From Pseudoxanthomonas sp. SL93 (GTDB taxonomy: Bacteria; Pseudomonadota; Gammaproteobacteria; Xanthomonadales; Xanthomonadaceae): DNA of 64,000 nucleotides. A program made the position numbers and the translations under genes. A model generated the notes under the pieces. That model had not been told where the DNA came from and searched no databases. It saw only the letters and a program-made list of their open reading frames with translations. The stretch covers positions 1 to 64,000 of the forward strand of contig NZ_CP113065.1 of the NCBI RefSeq assembly GCF_026625825.1, written 5' to 3'. Positions 9,315 through 17,521 of the stretch are shown in pieces (positions within the stretch are counted from its first letter, which is position 1; each line of letters opens with the position of its first letter).

Positions 9315-9341
9315 AGTGTCCTGTCTCTACAGTCGGTAGGT

Positions 9342-9370
9342 TGGGTAATCGGGGCCGATTACGTCGGCAA
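9342..9370 (-). promoter_or_regulatory. candidate promoter of the HU-like gene with an 18-bp palindrome in the spacer
   Basis: On the minus strand TTGCCG (9370-9365) and TACCCA (9347-9342) are 17 bases apart. The spacer and -10 edge contain a palindrome, GTAATCGG-GG-CCGATTAC at 9345-9362. The -10 is weak, so the promoter call is tentative; the palindrome is exact and well placed to be an operator. Confidence 0.45.
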
Positions 9371-9427
9371 GCGAAATGTAGGGCAAAGGAATCGCGCCGC
9401 CAAGAGCAGATGGGCATGCAAACCGGC

Positions 9428-9451
9428 TTTTTTTCGCTTTTTTTCGTTTTT
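9428..9451. promoter_or_regulatory. phased T-tracts (predicted curved DNA) upstream of the HU-like gene
   Basis: Three T runs of 7, 7 and 5 bases (9428-9434, 9438-9444, 9447-9451) recur every 9-10 bases, close to one helical turn, in otherwise GC-rich DNA. Phased A/T-tracts bend DNA intrinsically. The region lies about 115-140 bases upstream of the HU-like start codon and has no gene. Confidence 0.5.
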
Positions 9452-9588
9452 CTTCGCCATGTGGCCCGCGAACGCCGCCTGCGCGTGTCGGAAACTCCCC
9501 GACGACCGCGTGTCGGGTGGTCGCGTGGAGGCGTCGCCGACAGGCGCCGGACGGTCCGCGCGGCGCCTCCCCACCTCACAATGCGCGA

Positions 9589-11649
9589 TCAATCGTCTTC
9601 GTGGCGAGGCTTGTAACTGTCCACCAGCTTCTGCTGCTGGTTGGGCGGCACGGGTTCGTAATGGCTGAAATCCAGCGCGTAGCGGCCTTGTCCGGCGGTC
9701 ATGGACTTCAGTTCCGCCGCGTATCCGTCCAGTTCGGCCAACGGCACCTGCGCCTTGACCACGATCTCGCCACGCAGTGTGTCGGTGCCGTTGATGCGCG
9801 CGCGCTTGCTGGACAGCCCGCCGGTGACGTCGCCCACCTGCGCTTCCGGCACGCTGACTTCCAGGTCCACCACGGGTTCCAGCACCTGTGGGCGCGCCTT
9901 GGCGATGGCGTCCAGGAACGCCTTCTTGCCGGCAGCGACGAAGGCCACTTCCTTGCTGTCCACGGGGTGGTGCTTGCCGTCATGCACCACCACCCGCACG
10001 TCCTGGAGGGGATAGCCGGCGATCGCGCCGCCGCTCAGCACCTGGCGCACGCCCTTCTCCACCGCCGGCATGAACTGGCCGGGGATGGTGCCGCCCTTCA
10101 CCTCGTCGACGAACTCGAACCCGCCGCCGCGCGGCAGCGGTTCGATGCGCAGGAACACTTCGCCGAACTGTCCCGCGCCGCCGGTCTGCTTCTTGTGACG
10201 ATGGTGGCCTTCGGCCTTCGCGCTGATGGTCTCGCGGTAGGCGATGCGCGGCGGGCGTGTCTTCACCTCCACGCCGTGCCGCTCCTTCAGGCGTTCCAGC
10301 ATCACCCGCAGGTGCAGGTCGGACAGGCCGCGGATGACCGTCTCGTTCAACTCCGGCTGGTGCTCGACGACGAAGGCGGGATCTTCTTCCGCCAGCCTCT
10401 GCAGCGCGGTCGAAAGCTTCTGTTCCTGGCCCTTGCTGGCCGCTTCGATGGCCAGGCCGAACATCGGGCGGGGAAAGTCGATCGGCGCCAGGTGGATATG
10501 GTCCTCGTCGTGGCTGTCGTGCAGCACGGCATCGAAATGCAGGTCCTCGACCTTGGCGACCGCGGCGATGTCGCCGGGGATGGCCTGGTCGATCTCCACG
10601 TGGTCCTTGCCCTTCAGCTTGAACAGGTGGCCGACCTTGAACGGCTTCTTGCCGTCGTCGACGAACAGCGGCGTTTCCTTCCTCACCGTGCCCTGGTACA
10701 CGCGGAAGATGCCCAGCTTGCCGACGAAGGGGTCGTTGATGATCTTGAAGACGTCGGCGATGACGTGCGCGCGCGGGTCGGGCACGGCTTCGATCGGGCG
10801 CGCGTCGGCGCCGCTGCCCTTGAAGAAAGGGGGCGGGTTGGCTTCGGCGGGGTTGGGGAACAGGCGCTCGGCCACGTCCAGCAGCTCCTTCACCCCGACA
10901 CCGGTGCGCGCGGACGTGAAGCACACGGGCACCAGATGGCCTTCGCGCAGGCATTGCTCGAAGGCATCGTGAAGTTCCTCGCCGGACAGGCCGTCTTCGC
11001 CCAGGTCCAGGTAGTGCTCCATCACCGTCTCGTTGATCTCGACCACCTGGTCGATGATCTTCTGGTGCCAGTCGGCGACAGGGCCCAGGTCCGAATCGCC
11101 GGCGGACTGGCCGAAGCAGTCGATCACCGCTTTCGCGCCCTGCGCCGGCAGGTTGAGCGGCAGTACCTCGGGGCCGAACTCCTCACGCAGCGCGGCCAGC
11201 ACGCCAGCAGCGTCGGCGCCCTCGTGGTCGATCTTGTTGACGACGATGGCGCGGCAGAGGTTGCGTTCGCGCGCGCGCTCCATCAGGCGGCGCGTGCCGT
11301 GCGCGATGCCCGTATCCGCATCGACCACGATCAGCACCGTTTCCACCGCGGTGAACGCCGACAGGGCCGGCCCGCGGAATTCCGGGTAGCCGGGCGTGTC
11401 GATCAGGTTGACGTGGATCGGCAGGCCCGAGGCCCCGCCGTGGTCGGTGCTGGCGATGGCGGTGTCGATGGAGTGGCCACGGGTCTTTTCGATCGGATCG
11501 TGGTCCGACACCGTGGTGCCGCGCTCAATGGTGCCTGCCACCTGGAGGGCGCCGCCGGCATGCAGCAGGGCTTCGAACAACGTTGTTTTGCCGGCGCCGG
11601 GGTGGCCTGCGAGGGCCACGTTGCGGATCTGCTGTGTGCTGTACGACAT
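9589..11649 (-). CDS. elongation factor G-like GTPase (EF-G2-type paralogue)
   Basis: A 686-residue translational GTPase with the EF-G domain order. The G-domain has G1 GHPGAGKT (15-22), RGHS as switch I remnant, DTPGY (84-88) and NKID (138-141); domains II-V follow, with a domain IV segment HDGKHHPVDSKEVAF. In canonical EF-G and EF-Tu the G3 motif is DTPGH, whose His activates water; here it is Tyr88, as in the EF-G-like side family. It is therefore unlikely to be the housekeeping translocase, which normally sits in the rpsL-rpsG-tuf operon. It may act on ribosomes in stress or recycling. The start at 11649 is where homology begins. Confidence 0.88.
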   Translation of the reverse strand: MSYSTQQIRNVALAGHPGAGKTTLFEALLHAGGALQVAGTIERGTTVSDHDPIEKTRGHSIDTAIASTDHGGASGLPIHVNLIDTPGYPEFRGPALSAFTAVETVLIVVDADTGIAHGTRRLMERARERNLCRAIVVNKIDHEGADAAGVLAALREEFGPEVLPLNLPAQGAKAVIDCFGQSAGDSDLGPVADWHQKIIDQVVEINETVMEHYLDLGEDGLSGEELHDAFEQCLREGHLVPVCFTSARTGVGVKELLDVAERLFPNPAEANPPPFFKGSGADARPIEAVPDPRAHVIADVFKIINDPFVGKLGIFRVYQGTVRKETPLFVDDGKKPFKVGHLFKLKGKDHVEIDQAIPGDIAAVAKVEDLHFDAVLHDSHDEDHIHLAPIDFPRPMFGLAIEAASKGQEQKLSTALQRLAEEDPAFVVEHQPELNETVIRGLSDLHLRVMLERLKERHGVEVKTRPPRIAYRETISAKAEGHHRHKKQTGGAGQFGEVFLRIEPLPRGGGFEFVDEVKGGTIPGQFMPAVEKGVRQVLSGGAIAGYPLQDVRVVVHDGKHHPVDSKEVAFVAAGKKAFLDAIAKARPQVLEPVVDLEVSVPEAQVGDVTGGLSSKRARINGTDTLRGEIVVKAQVPLAELDGYAAELKSMTAGQGRYALDFSHYEPVPPNQQQKLVDSYKPRHEDD

Positions 11650-11793
11650 GAGGCCGTTTCTCCCTGGAATGGGTCGAAGGGCCGTCATGGCTGTCCGGGC
11701 GGAGCGCGCATCCCGTGAGCGAGGCGCTCGGCGGGCGGTCATGGCGGGCGGCCAGCATCCGCGCGCCGGGCAGGGGGGTCAAGTCGCACTGCG

Positions 11794-11820
11794 GAACACG
11801 CCGTGAACACCTGCCGGTGT
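11794..11820. promoter_or_regulatory. repeated GAACAC motifs upstream of osmC (possible operator)
   Basis: GAACAC occurs at 11794-11799 and 11805-11810, one helical turn apart, and the second copy overlaps ACAC-N6-GTGT (11807-11820). The motifs end 36 bases before the OsmC start codon. No regulator can be assigned. Confidence 0.3.
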
Positions 11821-11856
11821 ACCCTTCGCTTCCCCCCTGACCCGAGGAACTCAGCC

Positions 11857-12291
11857 ATGGCTTTGAAGCGTTATGCGGATGCAGTGTGGAATGGTGACCT
11901 GCAGGCCGGCAAGGGCAGCTTGAGCACGCCGCAGAGCGGCCTGTTCGAAGCGCAGAACTATTCCTTCAAGACCCGCTTCGGCGACGAGAAGGGCACCAAC
12001 CCGGAAGAACTGCTGGCGGTCGCCCATGCGGGCTGCTTCAGCATGGCGTTGTCGGCGGTGCTGGGAAAGGCGGGCTTCACGCCCGACAAGATCCAGACGC
12101 GCGCCGAAGCGACGATGGAGCCGGGCATGGATCCGGGCCCGACCGTGACCGGCGTGAAGCTGATCGTCTCGGCCAGCGTGCCCGGCATCAGCGCCGCGCA
12201 GTTCGAGGAAATCGCCCAGCAGGCCAAGGCCGGCTGCGTGATCTCCCGCGCGCTGTCGGTGCCGGTGACGATGGAGGCCACGCTGCTCTGA
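11857..12291 (+). CDS. osmC: OsmC family peroxiredoxin
   Basis: A 144-residue organic-hydroperoxide-reducing protein. The two redox cysteines are Cys60 (HAGCFSMAL) and Cys127 (AGCVISRAL), placed as in OsmC. The N-terminal strand MALKRYADAVWNGDLQAGKG matches OsmC rather than Ohr. Cytoplasmic; it protects against lipid and organic peroxides during osmotic and oxidative stress. It is divergent from the EF-G-like gene and possibly cotranscribed with the downstream hydrolase. Confidence 0.93.
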   Translation: MALKRYADAVWNGDLQAGKGSLSTPQSGLFEAQNYSFKTRFGDEKGTNPEELLAVAHAGCFSMALSAVLGKAGFTPDKIQTRAEATMEPGMDPGPTVTGVKLIVSASVPGISAAQFEEIAQQAKAGCVISRALSVPVTMEATLL

Positions 12292-12348
12292 TCCCGTTGT
12301 TCCCTTGACTCCGCGTTGCCCGCAAGCCGCACGCGGGACGGTGCCGCG

Positions 12349-13044
12349 ATGAGCGGCTTCCGTTCCGCGTTGCTGGTGCATGGCGGTGGTGGCGGTGGCT
12401 GGGAATGGAGCCTGTGGCGCGATGTGCTGGCCTCGGCCAGCATGCAGGTGAGCGCGCCCGATCTGCAGCCAACGATCAACGGCGTTGCGGCGACGCGCCT
12501 GGGCGATTACCAGCGGCAGGTGGACCGCCTGCTTAAGGCCTTGCCGCGTCCGCGGGTGGTGATGGGTGCCAGCCTGGGTGGCCTGCTTGCCCTGCGCAGC
12601 GCCGCGCACGCGGATTCCCTGGTGCTGGTGAATCCGCTGCCACCGTCTCCCTGGCATCGCGATCTCACCGCGCGCATGTGGCCCGACCTCGTCCCATGGC
12701 GGCGCAATGCGCGGCTTGCTTCCACGCGCCAGGCATTGCCCGATGCCGACGAGGCCAGTGCACTGTTCGCGTTCCGGCACTGGCGGGACGAGTCCGGTGC
12801 CGTGTTGCGCGAGGCGTACGGCGGCGTGCCGGTCGAGCGTCCTGCCTGCCGAATGCTGTTCGTCGTGTCGCAACGGGACGAGGACGTTCCGGTGACCATT
12901 GCGCAGACCATGGCGGCGGACTGGGGTAGCGAGGTGCTGCAAACGCTTTCAACCAGCCATGCCGGCCCCTTGCTGGGCAGACATGCCGCCGGCATCGCGG
13001 CGCAAACTGTCGAATGGCTAAACAAGGAGAGGGAGCCCGGCTGA
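12349..13044 (+). CDS. alpha/beta hydrolase
   Basis: A 231-residue alpha/beta-hydrolase-fold protein without signal peptide. Visible features are the oxyanion region LLVHGGGGGGWEW, the nucleophile elbow GASLGG, a likely acid in SQRDEDVP and a likely catalytic His in STSHAG. The substrate cannot be inferred. ATG 12349 starts just before the first strand; the frame upstream is short and lacks a ribosome site. It is 57 bases downstream of osmC on the same strand. Confidence 0.85.
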   Translation: MSGFRSALLVHGGGGGGWEWSLWRDVLASASMQVSAPDLQPTINGVAATRLGDYQRQVDRLLKALPRPRVVMGASLGGLLALRSAAHADSLVLVNPLPPSPWHRDLTARMWPDLVPWRRNARLASTRQALPDADEASALFAFRHWRDESGAVLREAYGGVPVERPACRMLFVVSQRDEDVPVTIAQTMAADWGSEVLQTLSTSHAGPLLGRHAAGIAAQTVEWLNKEREPG

Positions 13045-13113
13045 GTTCAGCCGCTTTTCACCCGCGCGGCCGGAGCATGCCCCTGCGCCATCCCGGCGTT
13101 GGGGAGTCCCGAC

Positions 13114-13803
13114 ATGAAGCGTGTTTCCGCCACCCTGCTGGCCCTCGGTCTGCTGGCGTCCGGCGCTGCGTCCGCGCAGTCTTCGCGCTACTACGGGACC
13201 GACGGCCGCGATGCCTACGCCCCGCAGTACGAATACGCACGCGTGATCCGCGTGGATCCCGTCATCGACGGCGGTTACCGCACGACCGGTGCACAGCAGA
13301 ACTGCTACTACCGTGACGCCGACGACGTGTACGCGCGCGATACCTACCGCAACGACCGCTATGGTGACGATGGCTACGGCTATCCCGACGATCGCCGCGA
13401 CGGTTACTACGGTGACCAGCGTTATCCCGGCGGCGGCAGCCAGACGGGACGCACGGTCGCGACGGTGATCGGTGGCATCGCCGGTGCCGTGCTGGGCAGC
13501 AAGGTCGGGGACGGGAGCGGTCGTTACGTGGGCACCGCGGTCGGTTCGATGGTCGGCGGCATGGCCGGACGTTCCATCTATGACAGCGCCCAGCGGGACC
13601 GTCAGGTGCAGCGCGGTCAGGTCCGCGTCTGCGATCCGGTCCCGGTCACGGGTGCCAGTCGCCATGGCGACGACTACTACGGCGACGGTCGTGTCAGCGG
13701 ATACGACGTCACCTACGAGTACGGCAACCGTACCTACCAGACCCGGACCGACCATCATCCAGGGGACCGCATCCGCGTGCGCGTGGACGTGCGCCCGGAA
13801 TGA
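13114..13803 (+). CDS. exported glycine-zipper 2TM domain protein
   Basis: A 229-residue exported protein with signal peptide MKRVSATLLALGLLASGAASA. Residues about 24-108 are unusually rich in Tyr, Asp, Arg and Gly (YRNDRYGDDGYGYPDDRRDG). A glycine-zipper segment follows (TVATVIGGIAGAVLGSKVGDG, then VGTAVGSMVGGMAGRS), as in 17-kDa-antigen-type surface proteins. The C-terminus is a beta-rich piece (YDVTYEYGNRTYQTRTD). It is probably outer-membrane associated; function unknown. A terminator follows. Confidence 0.85.
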   Translation: MKRVSATLLALGLLASGAASAQSSRYYGTDGRDAYAPQYEYARVIRVDPVIDGGYRTTGAQQNCYYRDADDVYARDTYRNDRYGDDGYGYPDDRRDGYYGDQRYPGGGSQTGRTVATVIGGIAGAVLGSKVGDGSGRYVGTAVGSMVGGMAGRSIYDSAQRDRQVQRGQVRVCDPVPVTGASRHGDDYYGDGRVSGYDVTYEYGNRTYQTRTDHHPGDRIRVRVDVRPE

Positions 13804-13867
13804 CCGCGGCCTGACGCCATCGCTTCTGCGGACACATCGTCGAACGACGGGGGATCCTGCCGCAACC

Positions 13868-13892
13868 GAGGGGCCGCAAGGCCCCTCTTTTT
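13868..13892 (+). terminator. rho-independent terminator
   Basis: An 8-bp perfect stem, GAGGGGCC (13868-13875) with GGCCCCTC (13880-13887), closed by a stable GCAA tetraloop and followed by five T residues. It ends the glycine-zipper transcript and lies 67 bases before the amidohydrolase start. Confidence 0.9.
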
Positions 13893-13959
13893 ATGCCGCG
13901 GTTGCCGCCGCCTCCGCTACGCCGCATAGTCCCGTCGGTCATCGATAACGGAGCAGGGC

Positions 13960-15630
13960 ATGCAGCGTCTGGCGTGGGCAATGGGGTGCGTACTGGGTCT
14001 GGCGGGTGTCGCCCATGCACAGGTACAGGTACAGGTATTGACCGCCGCGCGCGTGCATACCTCCGATCCCGCGCAACCGACGGTGGAAGCGCTGGCGTGG
14101 GATGACACAGGGCGCCTGCTGGCAGTAGGAGAGGCCAAGGCCCTGCTCGCGAGGTACCCCGATGCCAGGCGCATCGATGCGGGTGGGCGGACGGTGATTC
14201 CGGGCCTGATCGACGCGCATGGCCACGTCATGGGACTGGGCTATGCCCTGATGCGTGCCGACCTGGTGGACGCGCGCGACAAGGCCGAGGTGATCGCGCG
14301 CCTGCGAGAATACGAAAAAACGCTTCCCCCCAATGCCTGGCTCCTCGGCAGTGGCTGGGACCAGAACGACTGGCCTGAGAAGCGTTTCCCCACCGCCGCG
14401 GACCTGGACGCCGCGTTTCCTGACCGACCGGTGTGGCTGGAACGCGTCGATGGCCATGCCGGCTGGGCCAACTCGGCCGCATTGCGGGCGGCTGCGGCGA
14501 AGTCCGCGCGTCCGCTGACCGGCGACTGGCAACCCGAGGGCGGGCGTATCGAACGCAGCAACGGTGCGCCATCGGGGGTATTCGTCGACGCAGCCATGTC
14601 GCTGGTCAACGGCGTCGTGCCCGCACCCGATGACGCCTATCGCCGCCAGGCGCTGGACAAGGCCTTGCAGGCGGCCGTGCGCAACGGGCTGACCGGTGTC
14701 CACGACATGGGGGTTTCGCGCGAAGACCTGGCGTTGATGAAAGCCGTCGCCGACGAAGGCGGGCTGCCGTTGCGCATTGATGCCTATGCCGACGGCGATG
14801 GCGCCGCGCTGGCCGATCTCTGCGCGAACGGCCTGTACCAGCATGCGGGCGGACGCCTGCAGATGCGCGGCGTGAAGCTCTATGCGGACGGTGCGCTCGG
14901 CAGCCGTGGCGCGGCGTTGCTGGAGGACTACAGCGACGATCCCGGCAACCGCGGCCTGCTGGTGACCGAACCCACCGCGCTGGAAGCGGCGATGCGCAAA
15001 GCGCACGGTTGCCATGTGCAGGTGGCCACGCATGCGATCGGCGACCGCGGCAATCGGCTGGTGCTCGATGCCTATGCGCGCGTCCTCGGCGACGAGGCCC
15101 GCCAGGATCATCGCTGGCGCATCGAGCACGCACAGGTGGTGGCGCCGGAGGAAATGCCGCGCTTCGCCACGCTGGGCGTGATCGCCTCGATGCAGCCGAC
15201 GCATGCGACCTCGGACATGCCGTGGGCACAAGATCGCCTGGGCCCGGTGCGCGTCACCGGTGCCTACGCCTGGCAGCGCCTGCGTGACAGTGGCGCGCGG
15301 CTGGCGCTGGGCTCCGATTTCCCGGTCGAATCGGTCGACCCGCGGCGGGGCCTGCATGCGGCGGTGACGCGCCAGGACCGCCACGACCACCCTGACGCGG
15401 GATGGATGCCCGACCAGCGACTCAGTGCGGTGGACGCGCTGCGCGGTTTCACCGCCGATGCGGCGTATGCCGGGCGCGACGAGGCGAACGTCGGCCGGCT
15501 GGCGGTGGGCATGCGCGCCGACTTCGTCATCCTGCAGGATGATCCGCTGGCCGTGCCCGCGGCCCGGCTGGACGACCTGCGCATCGAGTCGACCTGGGTG
15601 GACGGCAAACCGGTATACCAGGCCCGCTAG
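13960..15630 (+). CDS. exported amidohydrolase (YtcJ-like, amidohydrolase family 3)
   Basis: A 556-residue metal-dependent hydrolase with signal peptide (MQRLAWAMGCVLGLAGVAHA). The metal-binding HxH is DAHGHVMG; later metal and substrate residues appear in KLYADGALGSRGA, THAIGDRGNRLVLD, RIEHAQVV and GSDFPVES, in the order of the YtcJ-like amidohydrolase-3 family. These enzymes cleave amide or related bonds; the physiological substrate is not predictable. Its stop lies 67 bases before the DJ-1 gene, with an inverted repeat between them. Confidence 0.9.
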   Translation: MQRLAWAMGCVLGLAGVAHAQVQVQVLTAARVHTSDPAQPTVEALAWDDTGRLLAVGEAKALLARYPDARRIDAGGRTVIPGLIDAHGHVMGLGYALMRADLVDARDKAEVIARLREYEKTLPPNAWLLGSGWDQNDWPEKRFPTAADLDAAFPDRPVWLERVDGHAGWANSAALRAAAAKSARPLTGDWQPEGGRIERSNGAPSGVFVDAAMSLVNGVVPAPDDAYRRQALDKALQAAVRNGLTGVHDMGVSREDLALMKAVADEGGLPLRIDAYADGDGAALADLCANGLYQHAGGRLQMRGVKLYADGALGSRGAALLEDYSDDPGNRGLLVTEPTALEAAMRKAHGCHVQVATHAIGDRGNRLVLDAYARVLGDEARQDHRWRIEHAQVVAPEEMPRFATLGVIASMQPTHATSDMPWAQDRLGPVRVTGAYAWQRLRDSGARLALGSDFPVESVDPRRGLHAAVTRQDRHDHPDAGWMPDQRLSAVDALRGFTADAAYAGRDEANVGRLAVGMRADFVILQDDPLAVPAARLDDLRIESTWVDGKPVYQAR

Positions 15631-15638
15631 GACGCATT

Positions 15639-15652
15639 TGAAGTCTGCTTCA
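15639..15652. promoter_or_regulatory. TGAAG-N4-CTTCA inverted repeat upstream of the DJ-1/two-component unit
   Basis: A perfect 5+5 inverted repeat (TGAAG 15639-15643, CTTCA 15648-15652) lies 45 bases before the DJ-1 start codon. It is a candidate site for the response regulator encoded downstream, but OmpR-family proteins more often use direct repeats, so this is only a suggestion. Confidence 0.35.
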
Positions 15653-15697
15653 CAGCGGTTCTCCAGAGTGATGCACCTAACCTGGAGAATCCTCGTC

Positions 15698-16828
15698 ATG
15701 CCTGTTCCGTCACCGCTGCTCGCGCGCTCCGCACTCGGCCTGCTGTTGGCCGCGTGCCTGACCCCCGCTCTGGCCAAGGAACCACCGAAGGTGCTGATGG
15801 TGGTCAGCGGCGAAGGCCGCGATGAAGGCAAGACGAGGCCCGGCTTCGAAATGGACGAGTTCTCGCAGGCCTACCTGATCTTCCGCCAGAACGGCCTGCG
15901 CGTGGACGTGGCCAGTCCGCAGGGCGGTGCCGTGGTGGCCGACAAGTACAACGCCAAGGAGCCTTTCAACGCACAGGTGCTGGCCGATGCCGATGCCATG
16001 CGCCAGCTGGCGCAGTCGCGGTCCACCGCCACGCTCGAGGCGGACGACTATGCCGCCGTCTATGTGGTGGGCGGCAAGGGCGCGATGTTCGACCTGCCGC
16101 GCGACACCGCGCTGAAGACGTTGCTGGCCGACGTGTACGAACGTGGCGGCGTGGTGGCCGCGGTCTGCCACGGCCCGGCGGCCTTGAGTGGCGTGCGGCT
16201 GGATGACGGTTCGCTGCTGGTGGCCGGCAAGGCGATGACCGGTTTCACCAACGAAGAGGAAACCGTGTTCGGCAAGCGCTGGGCGAAGGAATTCGCGTTC
16301 CTGCTTGAGGACCGCATGCGGGAGGAGGGCACCCGGTGGCAGGAGGCCGCGTTGATGATGCCGAAGGTGGTGGTCGATGGCCGCCTGGTGACCGGCCAGA
16401 ATCCTTATTCCACCCCGGGCGTGGCGGACGCCATCGTGCGCGGGCTGGGCCTCACGCCGGTGGCCCGTACGCCTTGGCGCGACGAGGCGACGATGACGCT
16501 GGTGGCGGACTTCCTGTCGGGCCAGCAGGCGGCCGCGCGCGCTGCGCTCGCCGGCAAGCGCGATGCGTACCACGTGGAACTGATCGGCCTGCTGGGTTAC
16601 TACCAGCTGCAGGCGGCTGCCAGTGACGCGGCGGTGCGCGACGCGCTGGGCATCATGCAGCTGGCCGAGCCCTACATGGCTGAACCGCAGTTGCAGCTGG
16701 GCATCGCCGAAGCCCAGTGGCGCCTGGGCCAGGTGGCACAGGCGCGCGCGACCGCCGAGCGCATACTGGCCGCACATCCCGACCTGAAGGACGCGGCCAC
16801 GCAGCTGCTGGCGCGCATGGACAAGTAA
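15698..16828 (+). CDS. exported DJ-1/PfpI-type protein with C-terminal extension
   Basis: A 376-residue protein. The signal (MPVPSPLLARSALGLLLAAC) ends in LAAC, so it could be a lipoprotein, or be cleaved after ALA at 26. Residues about 30-265 form a DJ-1/PfpI (HchA-like) domain with the nucleophile elbow AVCHGP at Cys157 and an acidic partner in PGFEMDEF. Residues about 285-376 are an extra alpha-helical, TPR-like tail (QLAEPYMAEPQLQLGIAEAQ). Most DJ-1 proteins are cytosolic and lack this tail. ATG 15698 has GGAGA ten bases upstream. It is followed after 3 bases by a response regulator, so the three genes form an operon. Confidence 0.88.
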   Translation: MPVPSPLLARSALGLLLAACLTPALAKEPPKVLMVVSGEGRDEGKTRPGFEMDEFSQAYLIFRQNGLRVDVASPQGGAVVADKYNAKEPFNAQVLADADAMRQLAQSRSTATLEADDYAAVYVVGGKGAMFDLPRDTALKTLLADVYERGGVVAAVCHGPAALSGVRLDDGSLLVAGKAMTGFTNEEETVFGKRWAKEFAFLLEDRMREEGTRWQEAALMMPKVVVDGRLVTGQNPYSTPGVADAIVRGLGLTPVARTPWRDEATMTLVADFLSGQQAAARAALAGKRDAYHVELIGLLGYYQLQAAASDAAVRDALGIMQLAEPYMAEPQLQLGIAEAQWRLGQVAQARATAERILAAHPDLKDAATQLLARMDK

Positions 16829-16831
16829 GCG

Positions 16832-17521
16832 ATGACCCGCACACGGCTGCGAATCCTGGTGGTGGAAGACAACCTGGCCTTGCGCAGCAGCATGGCCGCG
16901 ATGCTGGAGGCGCAAGGCCACGAGGCGGATTTCGCCGCCGACGGCCGCACCGGCTTGCAGCTTGCCCTGGCCAATCCGCCCGACGTGCTGGTGCTGGACA
17001 TCAGCCTGCCGGGCCTGGACGGCCTGCAGGTCTGCCAGTCGCTGCGCGAACGCGCCGACCGCCATGTCCCGGTGCTGATGCTGACCGCACGCGACACCCT
17101 GAAGGACAAGCTGGCCGGTTTCGAGGCCGGTGCGGATGACTACCTGGTCAAGCCTTTCGCCGGTGAAGAACTGCTTGCGCGCTGTGTTGCCCTGTCGCAG
17201 CGGCACCGCGTGGGCGAGTCCCACCTGCTGCGGATCGGTCAGCTGTGCATCGACCGCCGCAGTGGCGAGGTACGGCGCGGGGGGCAACTGATCGAACTGC
17301 AGCAGACGCCGCTCCGCATCCTGCTGGAACTGGCCGAAGCCTGGCCGCGCACGTTGACGCGCAGCGATCTGGTGCAGCGGCTGTGGGGCGATGAGCCGCC
17401 GCATTCCGATCCGCTGCGCTCGCACCTCTACCTGTTGCGGCAGGCGCTGGATCGTCCGTTCGCCACGCCGATGCTGCGCACCGTGCATGGGGTGGGATTC
17501 AAGCTGGATGCCGACGCATGA
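16832..17521 (+). CDS. OmpR/PhoB-family response regulator
   Basis: A 229-residue transcription factor. The receiver domain (1-120) has the acidic pocket VVEDN, phospho-acceptor Asp56 (VLVLDISLPG), Thr in LTARD, and Lys107 (YLVKPF). A winged helix (about 130-227) follows with the recognition region HSDPLRSHLYLLRQALD and the wing LRTVHGVGFKL. It is coupled by an ATGA overlap to the histidine kinase and starts 3 bases after the DJ-1 gene. Confidence 0.95.
   Translation: MTRTRLRILVVEDNLALRSSMAAMLEAQGHEADFAADGRTGLQLALANPPDVLVLDISLPGLDGLQVCQSLRERADRHVPVLMLTARDTLKDKLAGFEAGADDYLVKPFAGEELLARCVALSQRHRVGESHLLRIGQLCIDRRSGEVRRGGQLIELQQTPLRILLELAEAWPRTLTRSDLVQRLWGDEPPHSDPLRSHLYLLRQALDRPFATPMLRTVHGVGFKLDADA

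Noticed and set aside
13939..15831. A 630-residue minus-strand frame
   Set aside because: Antisense to the amidohydrolase, whose active-site motifs are unmistakable; the antisense product is arginine/glycine-rich with no fold.
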